Positions 13,539 to 24,929 are shown, numbered from the stretch's first letter. The stretch: DNA of 64,000 nt from Macrotrachela quadricornifera (GCA_022393335.1 JAJEKB010001078.1:212990-276989); one strand, 5' to 3'. The notes: a model not told the origin generated them from the sequence alone. Program-made: numbers and translations.

Positions 13539-15661
13539 TTATGTAGACGATGAACGTCCAAGTAATTCATCACTAACATCAATTATATGTATTGCATATG
13601 GATTAAATGGTGATGATGATGTTTTACTAGTTTTTAATTTTAACATTTCTTCACGAAGTTTAGCTAATAGAGCATGATTTGGTTCATTCTTTTTTGCACC
13701 ACGTACTATATCAGCTAATTCATCATCAACACGAACACGTTTATATGTATCAGCATTTTTTTCATATAATCGAATTAATGAACCGTATCTATGTAGATGT
13801 GGATGAAGTTTTTTTAATAATTTTTGTGCAGCTAAAATAGAAAATATTCTATTAAGAAATATTATTCAATATAATATGATTTCAATAAATTTTATATTAT
13901 ACATTACTAAAAAATCTCTACTATTATATATACAAAAATATATAAGATATTATTATTATAGAATATATTATACCTAAATTTTTTGCATGAGCTTTATCTT
14001 TTGCTTGAGCTTCTTCTTTATGTTCATTTCCAATTTCTAATGTTATATGAGTAAACATTGGCTTTTTTGTCATTGTTAATTTAATATTTGATTCACCACG
14101 TGTTAATGCATTGTAAGTTAAACTTTTTTCAAGCATCTGATATGGTGTTGGTTTTCCAAGTGTAACACAAACATCATAAATATTTGCATCTGTTATACTA
14201 TATTCATCAAGTAATGTACTATTAATTTGTTCTTCATTTAAATCATTATTATTAATAGTAGTAGTAGTAGTAGTATTATTATCATTATTATTTACAATAG
14301 AAGGTGATTCATCATCATCAATACAACCTTCTTCCTCAACAGATTTTTCTTCATTCGATGGTTCTTTATTTTCTGTTTGTTGTTGTTGTTGCTGTTGTTG
14401 TTGTTGTTCTTGTAATTTTTTATACTGTGGTAGCAGAATGAGAAGTGATTCTTCTGTTGCATTTAATTTTGCTGTACGTTTATTACGACCAATACCTGTA
14501 CCATGAACAATATCACCGACAAGTACACGACAACCAAATGGTGAATTTGATACATCTGTTGTAAACCAATCATAACGAACAGATGCTTTCATACGTTTAA
14601 GTGCATATTCTTGTAAAAGTGCAATTGGATTTTTACTTGGATATAAATCAATAGTTACTTTTTTATTATTTATATTTGTTGATTCTGTTGTTGTTGATGT
14701 AGTAGATGATTTAAGAGATGGTTGTGGTGGATTATCTGTTGTTCTAAGTGTAGCTGATACAACAACAGATTGATCATTTGATGATAACGGTTGAAGTTCA
14801 ATAATTTGTGCATCAGCTGGTGTATTCATTTCACGACGTTTCATTTGTGCTTGACGAATATATTTCCATTTATCACCAAGTGATGGAAAAAATTTAAATT
14901 CACGTTGTTCAAATGCAAATCGACGTTGACAATACGAACGTAATTCATCAGATGTTAATGTACTATAACGAAGTGTATCATCTAATGTTGAATTTGTTAA
15001 AATTTGTAATGATACTGGTAATTGTTGTGGTTTTGTAGGACGTGTTGATGATGAACAAGTAGAAGGTGTTTCAATGTTCATTTGAATAAAAGAAGAGAGT
15101 GAAGATTCATCAAGATTTGTGATTGTTGATGGACGAGGAGAAGATATTTCACCTTTAAATTTAATTTAGAAAAAACAAATTTTTTTTATAAAGAATTATT
15201 TTACCTTCTTCAATATCATCTTCACTACGTTTTCGTTTTCTATCTGATGATACAGTTGAATTTTCTTGTTGTGCCGTTTTAAACGGGCATTTTGATTCAT
15301 CATTGATGTTGGATGATTCTTCCGTTTCATTTTGTTCATTTTGTAATCGTTTCATATATAAACAAGGTATAGAAGCAACTGGTATTAAATGATGACGAAC
15401 ACTTATTGAACCGAGAAAATATGGACGTGATAATGTTACAACCCGTGTTTGTTTATGAAAATATATAGGAAATCCGCTAGTATGAAATACTTCACACCAA
15501 CCATCAGGTAAACTGTGTTTATTTTTATCTTGTGAATAACCTTTAACTGTCCATCGATGATAAATTTTTGGTTGTCCTGATGATTGTTGGGTTTGAGACG
15601 TATCCGTGGATTTATCCATCACGGTTTCGTCCATTGAATCTTCTAAATCATCACCTTCCAT
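13539..15661 (-). CDS. DGCR8: Microprocessor subunit DGCR8/Pasha
   Basis: Exons 15661..15205, 15152..13974 and 13831..13539 (minus strand) encode 642 residues. DGCR8 binds pri-miRNA hairpins in the nucleus and, as a dimer, positions Drosha for cleavage. Seen here: a WW-type motif (about 51-81, LPDGW...VVTLSRP) followed by SIPCL with Cys100. In the vertebrate protein the matching IPCL cysteine ligates heme in the dimerisation region. dsRNA-binding domain 1 spans about 326-394 and has the GxGxxKRxAK helix start. A polyglutamine/acidic linker follows (about 400-475), then domain 2 (about 485-555, split by the last intron) and a short C-terminal helix that in the family contacts Drosha. Length is somewhat below the human protein. 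The start ATG lies one base after a TTATAG acceptor-like sequence. BOLA2 lies 126 bp upstream on the same strand. Confidence 0.96.
14377..14412 (-). repeat. CAA/CAG (polyglutamine) repeat inside DGCR8
   Basis: Run of Gln codons, mostly CAA with one CAG, in the linker between the two dsRNA-binding domains. An ACT/AAT repeat coding Thr/Asn lies about 110 bp downstream in the same linker. Confidence 0.85.
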
Positions 15662-15786
15662 TCTATAATGAACAAAAAAAAAAGAAATAATTAAAAATCA
15701 ATCAATGAATTTCTTCATATAAATCTTCTTGTTTATTATCCAAAAAAAAAACAAAAAAAGCAATAAAGGTTAAGTAAATTAATCAT

Positions 15787-16716
15787 TTATTTTTTGCAGT
15801 TTCCACAACTGCCAGTACAAGCATTCGATGATTTTGCTTCACATTCGGGATTATTTGCTTCCTTTTGTTGTTTTTTATCCCATTCATCAGGTGTATAAGT
15901 CTTTTGACTGAATGCATGAATTTTTGTCATTTCATCTTTGAATAAATCACTTACTAATCTATAAATATAAAGAAGAAAAAAAAATTAAATTTACCTTTTC
16001 TTTTTATTCAAACTTGTCAACATACCGTTGTCTTGCAAGTAATTGTTTACCTTCAAATTTTTTTGATACAATTACTGTATCAAATTTTAAACCACAACCA
16101 CTTGAACAATCTTCAACATTCTAAAAAAAAAGGCGATCAACAATTTACTAGATTCATATTTGTATTGTTTTTGTGATCATGACTTTAGTGTCTGTTGTAA
16201 TATTAAAAACTGATCTTTATAAATCGAAATAGTCTGCACTTCAATATAAGTTAGTTAATAATCAAAAGTAAGAAAAAGAAATCAGGATCATTCGTTTTTT
16301 AAATCTGTTTTCATTTCGATATCTTCTCTGTTTCTCAGCACATCTGTAACGCAGTGATCAAAAATGAAAACGTATAATGATAAGTAATCAGTATTCTTTG
16401 AATAGCATTCTTTAATTTACAGACAAATATTCTTATAATTATATGATGAATCACATTTAAACATTTATACTTAATGAAAAGTAGAAACAAAGATATTAAA
16501 CAGTTCCTATGTCATATTTCGATGTTATCTTTAAAGTACTTATATTCTATGCTTTAGTGATTAACATAGTTTGACTGTTTATTACAAACTAAAGACTATG
16601 TTTATCTATTTTAAATATAATGAGTTTCTTTAGAAAAAAAAAATTTTTCTTACCAAATAAGTTGGTTCAAATTCATCTCGTAATCTTTTTTCAATATTAT
16701 CTTTATTAATTTCCAT
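15787..16716 (-). CDS. BOLA2: BolA-like protein 2 with Cys-rich C-terminal tail
   Basis: Exons 16716..16654, 16120..16026 and 15958..15787 (minus strand) encode 109 residues. BOLA2 pairs with monothiol glutaredoxin-3 in the cytosol and handles [2Fe-2S] clusters. The fold is covered end to end: an N-terminal helix with the LRDEFEPTYL pattern, the CGLKFDTVIVSKKFEGK strand pair, the R-LV helix start and the IHAFSQKTYTPDEW signature containing the invariant His. After the usual end of the family the protein runs on for about 25 residues and finishes NACTGSCGNCKK, with a C-x3-C-x2-C spacing that looks metal-binding; this extension is not typical of BOLA2. A splice acceptor (TTTTAG) lies five bases before the ATG. 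The gene sits directly downstream of SEPHS2. Confidence 0.93.
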
Positions 16717-16817
16717 TTTATCTAAAATAAATAAAATAGAATTTAAATCTGTCAAAAACAAATAGCAGAGATTAAAAAAAAATGAATCGATTGATGTTAA
16801 TCTTTTTCATAAAATTT

Positions 16818-16899
16818 AAAAGGAACAATCAGATTAATAACTACAACAGAATACATACTGATGTATTGCGTTATTAATACTTCATCAAAACATCCTTTT
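16818..16899 (-). promoter_or_regulatory. SECIS element in the SEPHS2 3' UTR
   Basis: Minus-strand hairpin starting about 112 nt after the SEPHS2 stop. Lower helix: AAAAGGA (16899-16893) pairs with TCCTTTT (16824-16818). After an internal loop comes the 5' quartet ATGAA (16885-16881), matched by TGAT (16831-16828), giving the non-Watson-Crick UGA/GA core. The upper helix pairs 16880-16870 with 16841-16832 (10 bp, one bulged T). Two unpaired adenines (16867-16866) follow, then a small extra stem TACAT/ATGTA, which would make it form II. This matches the eukaryotic SECIS consensus in order and spacing, although the quartet-to-AA distance (13 nt including the bulge) is at the long end. It was folded by eye; no folding program was run. 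Confidence 0.85.
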
Positions 16900-17010
16900 C
16901 ATATTTATAAAGAAAAACAATAAATCGATAAAAGAAAACCATTTTTTAAAAATCTCTTATGATAAATTTTATCAAAAACAAATCATGCCAGTTATTTGTT
17001 AATGATTAAT

Positions 17011-18456
17011 CTACCATAATTCTCCTTCTGTATCTTGCGCTGGAACTTCAATAATTCGTGGTTTCTCAGTAATCATTGCTGTTCGATCACCTTTTTCTAC
17101 TACACCAATAATCCATGCTTGATAACCTTCTTGTGCTTGAATGTCTTTACAATAAGCAGCTGCATTTTCACGCGGTAAAACTACAAGTAAACCACCGGAT
17201 GTTTCAGCACTTCTACCTTGTAATAAACCAAATGCATTATTACAAGTTATACTTATTGTAGCCATTTTAGCAATAATTGGTAAATTATGTATAACAAATG
17301 AAACTTCATTTTTTTGATGTCTAGCTAAATTTTGAGCATGACCTAATAGACCAAAACCAGTTACATCTGTACATGCATGAGCATCATATTTATGCAAAAG
17401 TGATCCACCTTAAATAAAAATATTGAATTAAAATAATTAATTCTTTAATAAAAGATATCTACCAGTTTTATTTAATCTAGTCATAGAATCTGTAGCACGT
17501 TGATATGCTTTTCGAACATCATCTTCAGTCACTACTGATTTAATACGATCCCATCGATCTGGTTTTTCAAGCCATTGATGAGCATTGGCAGCAACCTTAA
17601 GATAACCAAAGAAATGCTTTTTTATATTAATAAATGTAAAAAACAAACTTGTGTGCCTAATGGCTTTGTTAATATTAATACATCACCAACAACAGCATTA
17701 TCTGGAATGATTATTTCATTTTTTGTACATACGGAAGTAGCTACACCACCGATAATTAACCAAGGATTAATTGATGTTTGTCCACCTTGGATACTTGTAC
17801 CGGCTTTTTCAGCCCAATTCTATTAGATAAAACTTTAAAATTTCTATATTCTATGAAAAATTTTATTACTTTAAATCCTTGAATCATCAATGGCATAATA
17901 ATATCACGTTCTCTGTCGGACATTTTATCACTTATACTTAATATCATTAACATATTATCGATTTCAGTAACACCCATTGCATAAATATCACTTAATACAT
18001 TTGCACATGCAATTTTTCCCTAATTGAAAAAAAAGATATAATAAAAGCAAATAAGTTATTCTATTAAATATTTACCATTTCATATGGATCTTCAACAAGT
18101 GGATAAAAAAAATCTGTTGATTGTACTAAAAAAAGTTCACCATGACGTAACGGAAGAACGCATGAATCAAGGCCAATTCCTACGGATATTCATTATAAAT
18201 AAACTCATTTTACTAAATATTCAATTAACATACCAACCACCGGCGTTAATTTTGATTCTGGCATGTGTGCAGGTTGGTTTCTGGAATTGTCCCCGGCATC
18301 GTTATTGTTTTTTTCTACAGATTGAAATCCCTCGAGCAGACGATGCAACACATCTCGAGGAACTTTACAACCTCATCCTTTAAGATCGGATATTTTCGTT
18401 AAACGAAAGTCAGCCGATAAATTATAATCCAATGGATTAAAATATTTTCTACTCAT
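17011..18456 (-). CDS. SEPHS2: Selenophosphate synthetase 2, selenocysteine-containing (UGA recoded)
   Basis: Exons 18456..18234, 18179..18076, 18019..17870, 17819..17649, 17595..17463 and 17408..17011 (minus strand) give 392 residues, the usual length. The enzyme makes monoselenophosphate from selenide and ATP for selenocysteine synthesis. Codon 28 (18375..18373) is TGA in DLKG-U-GCKVP, exactly where SPS2 proteins carry catalytic selenocysteine (Cys in most bacterial SelD). The frame is open on both sides and conserved throughout: the LxxSTDFFYP metal/ATP region, [29 protein letters not shown] and [17 protein letters not shown] hairpin is present downstream (16818..16899). The alternative reading, a nonsense mutation, is disfavoured by the context, the SECIS and the intact remainder. 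A GTAG acceptor lies just before the start. BOLA2 and RMND5A flank it on the same strand. Confidence 0.95.
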
Positions 18457-18624
18457 TTTAAATCTACAAGACCAACAAGAAAAAAAAGAAAACGAAGAAT
18501 ATTTAAACTATACAAATAAAAAAAAACGAAAGAAAAGAAGATAAACGATTAATCTTCAGTATTGGCACAACAAAAGAAAAGAAAAAGAAAATGCATTACA
18601 ATACAACAACTGGATTAATTTTAT

Positions 18625-20379
18625 TTAAAAGAATAGTTGTCGTGCATCTGCCGGACTTTGTTCTAAAAGAAAAAAAATTAAATTAAAAATTGATTATTTC
18701 AAATAAAATTATAAAATTAACCTAAGGGACAATATGGACATTTAAGTTTATTTTGTATGGATAATTTATTCAGTGCATCTTTTGATATAACATGACCACA
18801 AACAAGTTTCATTGGTGGATTTTGATCTGTTGTTTGTTGTCGAAGAATTGGACAAGCAAATACACTATGATATCGTTGTTCTTGACCAACATCTATTTCT
18901 ATTGGCAATTCATCTTTCGATAATATATGACATACTTGAGTATTTTGCATTGCATTTACTATACTAAAACGAATATTTATATTTAATCCTATACTTATAA
19001 TATCGATCCATATATATATATATATGTTGAGGTTTAGCTGAGATTAGAGGTGTTATAGAATATTGATAGATTAAATCAATGACTTTATCGAGATCAATAA
19101 TATATTATCGTAACATAATGCCATTTTGACATCACAAAGTCATAGAAACCTTATTTCAAAATATTGGTTAATTCTATTATTGTGGTTTTTTTCCGATAAC
19201 AAATTTGATTGTCATTTTGAATTTTTTGTCAATATTTTATAAAACGCAAAAATAACGATTGACTAGTTCTAGTCGTTTTCCAATTTAGTATAGTTTCTGG
19301 TTACATCTAATACATCAAAAATACAATATATACGTCATTATATGGCTTCATTATTCTTTTTAAATTTATTAAAGAATTTATCCTTGAAAGCAAAGGTCAT
19401 GTCTACATCTGAACTATCACAACAATTATTTTCTCAATAGAGACATGTTACTTTATTATCCATAGTATATTATTTCTAAATTTCATATTTACCTCATTAG
19501 AGCAGGTAATGCTTGAAAGCCAGTTTTCATTACAACATAAAGTGGACTATCTTGTGCAAGTCCAACTTGTTGAAATGCTTGTTGCATAAATAATTCTGAT
19601 AATTGTAACCAAAGATGTGGTTCAAGTAAATATTTATATGGTGATTTTATTAAATCTCTTTGAGCAAAAACTAATGCACCCATTAATTCATTAACAGCTT
19701 GTTCACATTGACCATTTATAATGGAATATTGTCTTAAATTTGACATATAATTTTTAGCTTCATTAAAATTTCCCATTTGTAATAATTGTACAAAACGCAT
19801 TCTATGTAAATGAAATTCTAATAAACTTCCTGTTTTATTTAATTCATTTCGATTTTGTTTACACCATTCAAGTGCTGGTAATAAATTTTTTTCACGTAAA
19901 TTTTCTAAAATCATATTAATTTCTTCTAAAAAATTTTTTTCTACATTAAATAAATCATTATCATTTAAATTTGTTTCTTCAATTAATTTTTGTGCTATTG
20001 ACATACGTCCTTGTCTATAAAGATCTTCACATATAATCATATAAATTAATTTTAATTTTTCAGGTTTATTAAATAATTCAAATATTGGAACATTACCAAA
20101 ATCTGATTGAAAACATTTATCAATTGTTTTACCTATTTTTGATATTGAACCATGTAAATCTTTATGTTTATCACTATATTGTTTTGCTAATGGTTTTATT
20201 GTATCACGAATATTTGTTTTTATTAGTTGATTATCAGTTGCATTTGAAATCATAGTTTGAATTTGTTCAATAACATTATCAAGATTGGTTTCAATATTTT
20301 TATAATATTCTTCAACGGATTCAATAGCTTTATCAACATCTTTTTCAACAAAATTTAACATATTGTTCGTAGTAGACAT
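18625..20379 (-). CDS. RMND5A: CTLH/RING-type E3 ligase subunit RMND5
   Basis: Exons 20379..19493, 18963..18722 and 18662..18625 (minus strand) encode 388 residues, matching the vertebrate RMND5 length. The protein is a core catalytic subunit of the GID/CTLH ubiquitin ligase, paired with MAEA. The N-terminal half is helical, with the [15 protein letters not shown] motif. A LisH/CTLH region follows ([13 protein letters not shown], then [11 protein letters not shown] and [14 protein letters not shown]). The C-terminus holds the degenerate RING ([23 protein letters not shown], then KCPYCPL) and ends in the family tail [12 protein letters not shown]. Few Zn ligands are present, as is normal for this family. 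The second intron junction was placed so that ALMSIVNAM reads through. It is transcribed divergently from the FBXO5-like gene 660 bp away. Confidence 0.95.
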
Positions 20380-21036
20380 TTATTTTCAAGTATATTTCAA
20401 TTATAGAAGATAAATGACGATTCGAATAGAATATTTGTGTAAGACAGACATGTATATGAAATAAGTAACTAATCAAAATTTATTAGTGAGAGACATCTAT
20501 AGGAAAATAAAAAATATGAAAAAAGAATATTCAAAATTTTAAAAAATAATTATTGAAACGAAGAAAATGATTTTTCATAGACGCAAAATATTATTTTTAA
20601 AACAATAAGAGTTTCTTTGTTTAAGCGGGATATATGATTCATTGATCAAAGACAAAGAACAAAGAACCGATTTATAATTATATTGAACATCATTGTTCAA
20701 GTTAAAGTTCATTTTATAGGTCACACCTTTTTTTTTTTTGTTTCATCAAACACCTATTCAAATTCAGGAAAAGAGATACATTCTTATATCAGTCAATTCA
20801 ATTGTTTAATATTGATAATTTGAACTTACCTCATTCATTACTTCTCGTCATATAAGATGTAGATACTAAATATCCTTTGTTTTATTCAAACGCAAAAAAA
20901 AATCTAAGTCATTAAATGTATGAATCTGATTATTGTGAAATATTGAGTTATGTTCTTTTATAATATCTAATTAAACATAATTTTAGATTGCATTTGTTTT
21001 TCATTCCAACAGGCCGACACTAAACGTTGAAGAAAA
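20380..21036. promoter_or_regulatory. Divergent intergenic region between RMND5A and FBXO5-like gene
   Basis: A 657-bp AT-rich spacer between two start codons facing away from each other, so it must hold the 5' ends of both genes. No strong TATA or other element is evident. The + strand start at 21037 is preceded by AACAG about 25 bp upstream, which could be a splice acceptor in a 5' UTR. Confidence 0.5.
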
Positions 21037-22142
21037 ATGTCGAGCCATATTGGTGATGAAAATAATGATAGTTATAATGATTTTTTTAATCCACTTATAT
21101 CAATCAATAATTGTCGAGATTCAGGTTATTTAACATTTACATCATCATGTACTACATCACCGGTTCGTTTATCTCCATCCAATATTGTTCTTAATCAAAT
21201 TGATTCTCCAATAACAGAACATGATATTCAATCTCCAATAAATGCTGCTATAAGAAAATTTGTTTCAACAATTGATTATCAACATTATATATCAACAAGA
21301 AAACATTTTGATATATTAACACAATTACATCATCGTAATGCATATCATCTTATTGATAAAATTTTAAAAAATTTATCAAACAATGATTTATATTATTGTT
21401 CAAATGTATGTCGAAAATGGCATTTTATATTAAAAGATTATTATCGACGTAAACAAATAAAAACTGTTAAACGTAATTTATTTAATATTAATAATAAAAC
21501 ACCAATAACAAAAACAAAATTAACAAGTACACCAATGCAAACAATAACTAATTTACTTGAAACAAAATCAATAATACCATTAATTGTTGAAACAACAAAT
21601 ATAAATAATGAAAATATTCTTCCAAAAACACCATTACAACATATATCAACATCATCATCATCATCAGATAATAATATTCATCTTGCTGCTAGTACAATGA
21701 CATATCGTTATGGATATTTAAAATATTTACATGGACCAACTATACCTAAACGTTGTCCAATTTGTGCTTATGTTTCAATTGTTGATATTAATGATCAACA
21801 TGGGTATGTTTTTAACAGATAATTTTACAATAATCTTTTATTTAATTAATAGTCTAGGATATTTGTAATTAGAATAAATGTTAAAAAGAAAGAATAATCT
21901 ATCAGACTTTAAATTATTCTATTATTAATTTGTTTTATTACAATTTATATTTATATTTTAGCATTTGTACAAATCCATTATGTCGAAATAGTTTTTGTCA
22001 ATGTTGTTCTGGTCCTTATCATCCATCAAGTCCATGTAAAACAACAACAGGTCCAATAAAATCTCCATGGCGTCAACGACCTGCTATATCACCTATATTT
22101 TCTAATAAAACACGAAGTAATTTACGACGATTATTGATATAA
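21037..22142 (+). CDS. FBXO5: Emi1/Emi2-type APC/C inhibitor (F-box + ZBR)
   Basis: Exons 21037..21803 and 21962..22142 encode 315 residues. Emi1-class proteins inhibit the anaphase-promoting complex with a zinc-binding region (ZBR) and a C-terminal tail. Seen: DSGYLT at 28-33, matching the DSGxxS/T phosphodegron by which beta-TrCP destroys Emi1 in mitosis; an F-box at about 103-139 (HLIDKILKNLSNNDLYYCSNVCRKW); and a ZBR starting CPIC at 240 and continuing over the intron as C...C.N.FC.CC...H....C, a full set of Zn ligands. The protein ends SNLRRLLI, resembling the basic-hydrophobic RL tail that docks on APC/C. Whether it is equivalent to FBXO5 or FBXO43 cannot be decided. It converges on IFT74. 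Confidence 0.88.
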
Positions 22143-22533
22143 TAATAATAATGACAAATTTATTTATTTATTTATTTATTTATTTCTTAATAATAGTTTC
22201 GTTTTTTTTTTGGTTATGCTTTTCTTTTTTGTCTCCTATAAAATATACTGGTCATGTTTTAGCTTCTTCTTCATCTTTCCTTTTTTTTTACTTTCTTGAT
22301 AAGAGATAATGTCTTTTCGTTGATTGAATGTATATATTAAACAATTGTCATTTTTCTAAACCTGTGGAATAAAATGTTGTCATATTTGTCTGTGTTGATG
22401 TCGTATGAATTTCTTCTTTTTTTCTTTTTTTTAATATTATATATATATGGTATGTAGAAAAAAAAACTTTTTTTTTGCTTGCCAATAAAAACAAATTGAT
22501 ACATTTAGAAGAAAAACAAACGAAAGTATTGTT
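22143..22533. other. Convergent 3' spacer with (TTTA)n run
   Basis: About 390 bp between the FBXO5-like stop and the IFT74 stop, which face each other. It contains a TTTA repeat (22158..22184), poly-T tracts and a short AT run near 22438-22447. AATAAA at 22369 on the + strand is a candidate polyadenylation signal for the FBXO5-like gene. No gene seen. Confidence 0.6.
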
Positions 22534-24929
22534 TTAAGCAATTGGTGAATTTTGAAAATGCTGAATTAACCAACGATTATGTGCTTGAACAAGTTCTAAT
22601 GCTTGACGTTTAATTTGTTCATATTGACCTTGAACATTTTGAGATGCAAGTGATTCATCGAGAGTAAATAATGTTTGAGATACACTCTGTAATTTTTTTT
22701 CAAGTCCAACAAGCTAAAACAAAAAAAATAAATGAGAGAAGAATTAAATAAAATATTTTATAAGAAGATTATTTCTATTACTTGTTGATGTGTTTCATTA
22801 TCACGTATTTGTGTTTGTGCAGCTTCAAATTGTGATTGTAATGTTTGAATTTCAAATTTCGTAATCTGTCGTTGTTTTCCCATATTACTTTTATCAGATG
22901 CTAATTGTATTTTTCTTTTTTCAGCTTTTCTTTTTAAACCTTCTAAATCATTAAATTTTTCTAAATCTTCTTGCATTTTAGTATATTGTTTTTTTAATTG
23001 TTGAAGTTCTTCAGTTAATTTTTGATCAAGTGTTTCAACTTTAGCATAATCTTGTTTAACTTTTCGATGTTGTTCAGCTAATATAGCAAGTGTATCACTA
23101 GATTTTTTCTTTTCTGCTTCATGTTGATCAATATTTGTTTGTAATTGTGTATAATCATCACGTGTTAATACTTGATCACCTTTAACAAGTGTACGACTAA
23201 TTAATGCTAATAAAGTTAAATTATTTTTTTGAATATTTTTAATATCATTTAAATATTGTTCACGTGTTTGTTCATATGTTGTTGAAAATTCATCAATATG
23301 TTGTTCACGTTTTTTTAATTCAAGATATTTTTGTTTTGTATCATCATCAATTGCTGCTGAAGATTTTGTTTGTTGTTCAACTAATATTGCTGATTGTAAA
23401 TCATCATTTTCATATGATTGTTTAAGATTTTCATTACGTTCACGTAATTCATTTATTTGTTTATCCATAGCTGCTATTTCTTGATTATCTTCTTTAACTT
23501 GTTGTGTTAATTTTTGACGTTCTTGTTCAGGTGTAAGAATACTTTTACTTTCATTTGTTAATTGTTCACGTTTTAATTCAAGTTCATAAATTTGTTCAAC
23601 TAATGTTAAAGCTTCTTGTTTAATAACTGCACCTGACATTTGTTCACGCATTTTATTCATACGACCTTCAAGTGTAGAAATTTCATTTTGCATTGAATCC
23701 ATTTGAGTTTGTAATTGATTTGATGTTGATTTTATTTTACTATAACGTTGTTTTAATTCAGGATTCTAAAATAAATAATAAGAAAATAATAATAGAAAAC
23801 TAAATAATATTTACCATATTTTCTAAAACTCTTTCGGCTTTTTTCTTTTCATCAGCAAGATCACGTTCAAGTCGTTGAATTCGTTCTTCTTTTCTAAATA
23901 ATTATTATTTTTATATTATCATTTTGATTTAAGAATTTTTTTTTTGTTACCTTTGTTTTTCAAGATAAATTTCATCAATAGTTGCTTCAACTTGATGATT
24001 ATGTGCATTTAAATCTGCAATTTCTTTTTTTAATTCAGCTACTTCACCAGTTGTTTGTAATCGATCAATAACCTATAGATAATAAAATTTATTTTAAAAT
24101 AAGAATGAAGTTATTTTTTTAAAAAGAATTAATTCATACCATATTATAATCACCTAATTCATTACGTAAACTTTCAATTTGTTGTGATAAATCTTCAGCA
24201 CTATAGAAAAATATAAATAATTTTATTTATTTATTTATTATTATTATTAATACGAACGCTTTGCTTAATGCAAAATATTGTTTATTATCTTCAGTAAATG
24301 AATCAGTTTCACGTTGTAATCGTTGAATTTCTGATTCAAGTTCAGATACTTTTGATCTAATAATAAATTATATTGAAATTATTTTTGTAAAATTAAATAA
24401 ACGAACTTTACCGAACAAGACCAACAAAATATGTTCGATCTTGTACTTGACGACCACCTAATCCTCCAGGATTTTGAATACCACCTAATCCACCTCGAGT
24501 CATTGGTGCATCTTCAACTTTAATTCGCATATTTGAACCAAGTGGTCCACCTCGACTTACAGGACGTTGCTATCATGAAGAAAAAAAATTAAATCATAAA
24601 AATTAAATTAATAATAAATTTTTACTCACTCCACTAGCTGTGGTCAAGCGAGTAGCCGTACCAATTGGACGACCACTACTTGTACCTGGTGCTAAATAAA
24701 GTAACAAGAAAATATTGTTCATTACATATTTTAATAGTTCAATTTGTAATTGGAAAAATTTAAAACTCTGAAAATGTTGGAATTGTCATAATATAGATTA
24801 AGAAAATTGTACTATTTTGCATTCGATAGTATTGTAAAGAAGATTCATCTCATTGACAAAAATTTTTCATATAATAATTATCTACAAACCTTGTGGATTT
24901 CTAGATGATGGTGGAATCGCACGCGACAT
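22534..24929 (-). CDS. IFT74: Intraflagellar transport protein 74
   Basis: Nine exons on the minus strand: 24929..24890, 24691..24630, 24569..24412, 24356..24258, 24200..24140, 24072..23951, 23893..23815, 23765..22782, 22713..22534. They encode 594 residues, close to the human length. IFT74 pairs with IFT81 in the IFT-B core complex and helps carry tubulin along the ciliary axoneme. The N-terminus is basic and Gly/Pro/Arg-rich (PVSRGGPLGSNMRIK), as expected of the tubulin tail-binding part. The rest is continuous coiled coil with family signatures LGDYNMVIDRLQT, EDNQEIAAMDKQI, KYLELKKREQHIDEF and RDNETHQQL. The start is the first ATG of the basic region. Its ciliary role matches the axonemal dynein later in the window, though the two genes are not adjacent. 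Confidence 0.96.

Noticed and set aside
16882..16972. Palindrome TGATAAA-A-TTTATCA (near 16960) as an alternative SECIS core
   Set aside because: It is a plain hairpin without the UGA/GA quartet, the AA loop motif or correct spacing; the 16818-16899 fold fits all elements.
18084..18383. 99-codon + strand open frame
   Set aside because: It lies antisense over SEPHS2 exons 1-2, including the recoded UGA; the minus-strand reading is conserved protein, so this is a shadow.
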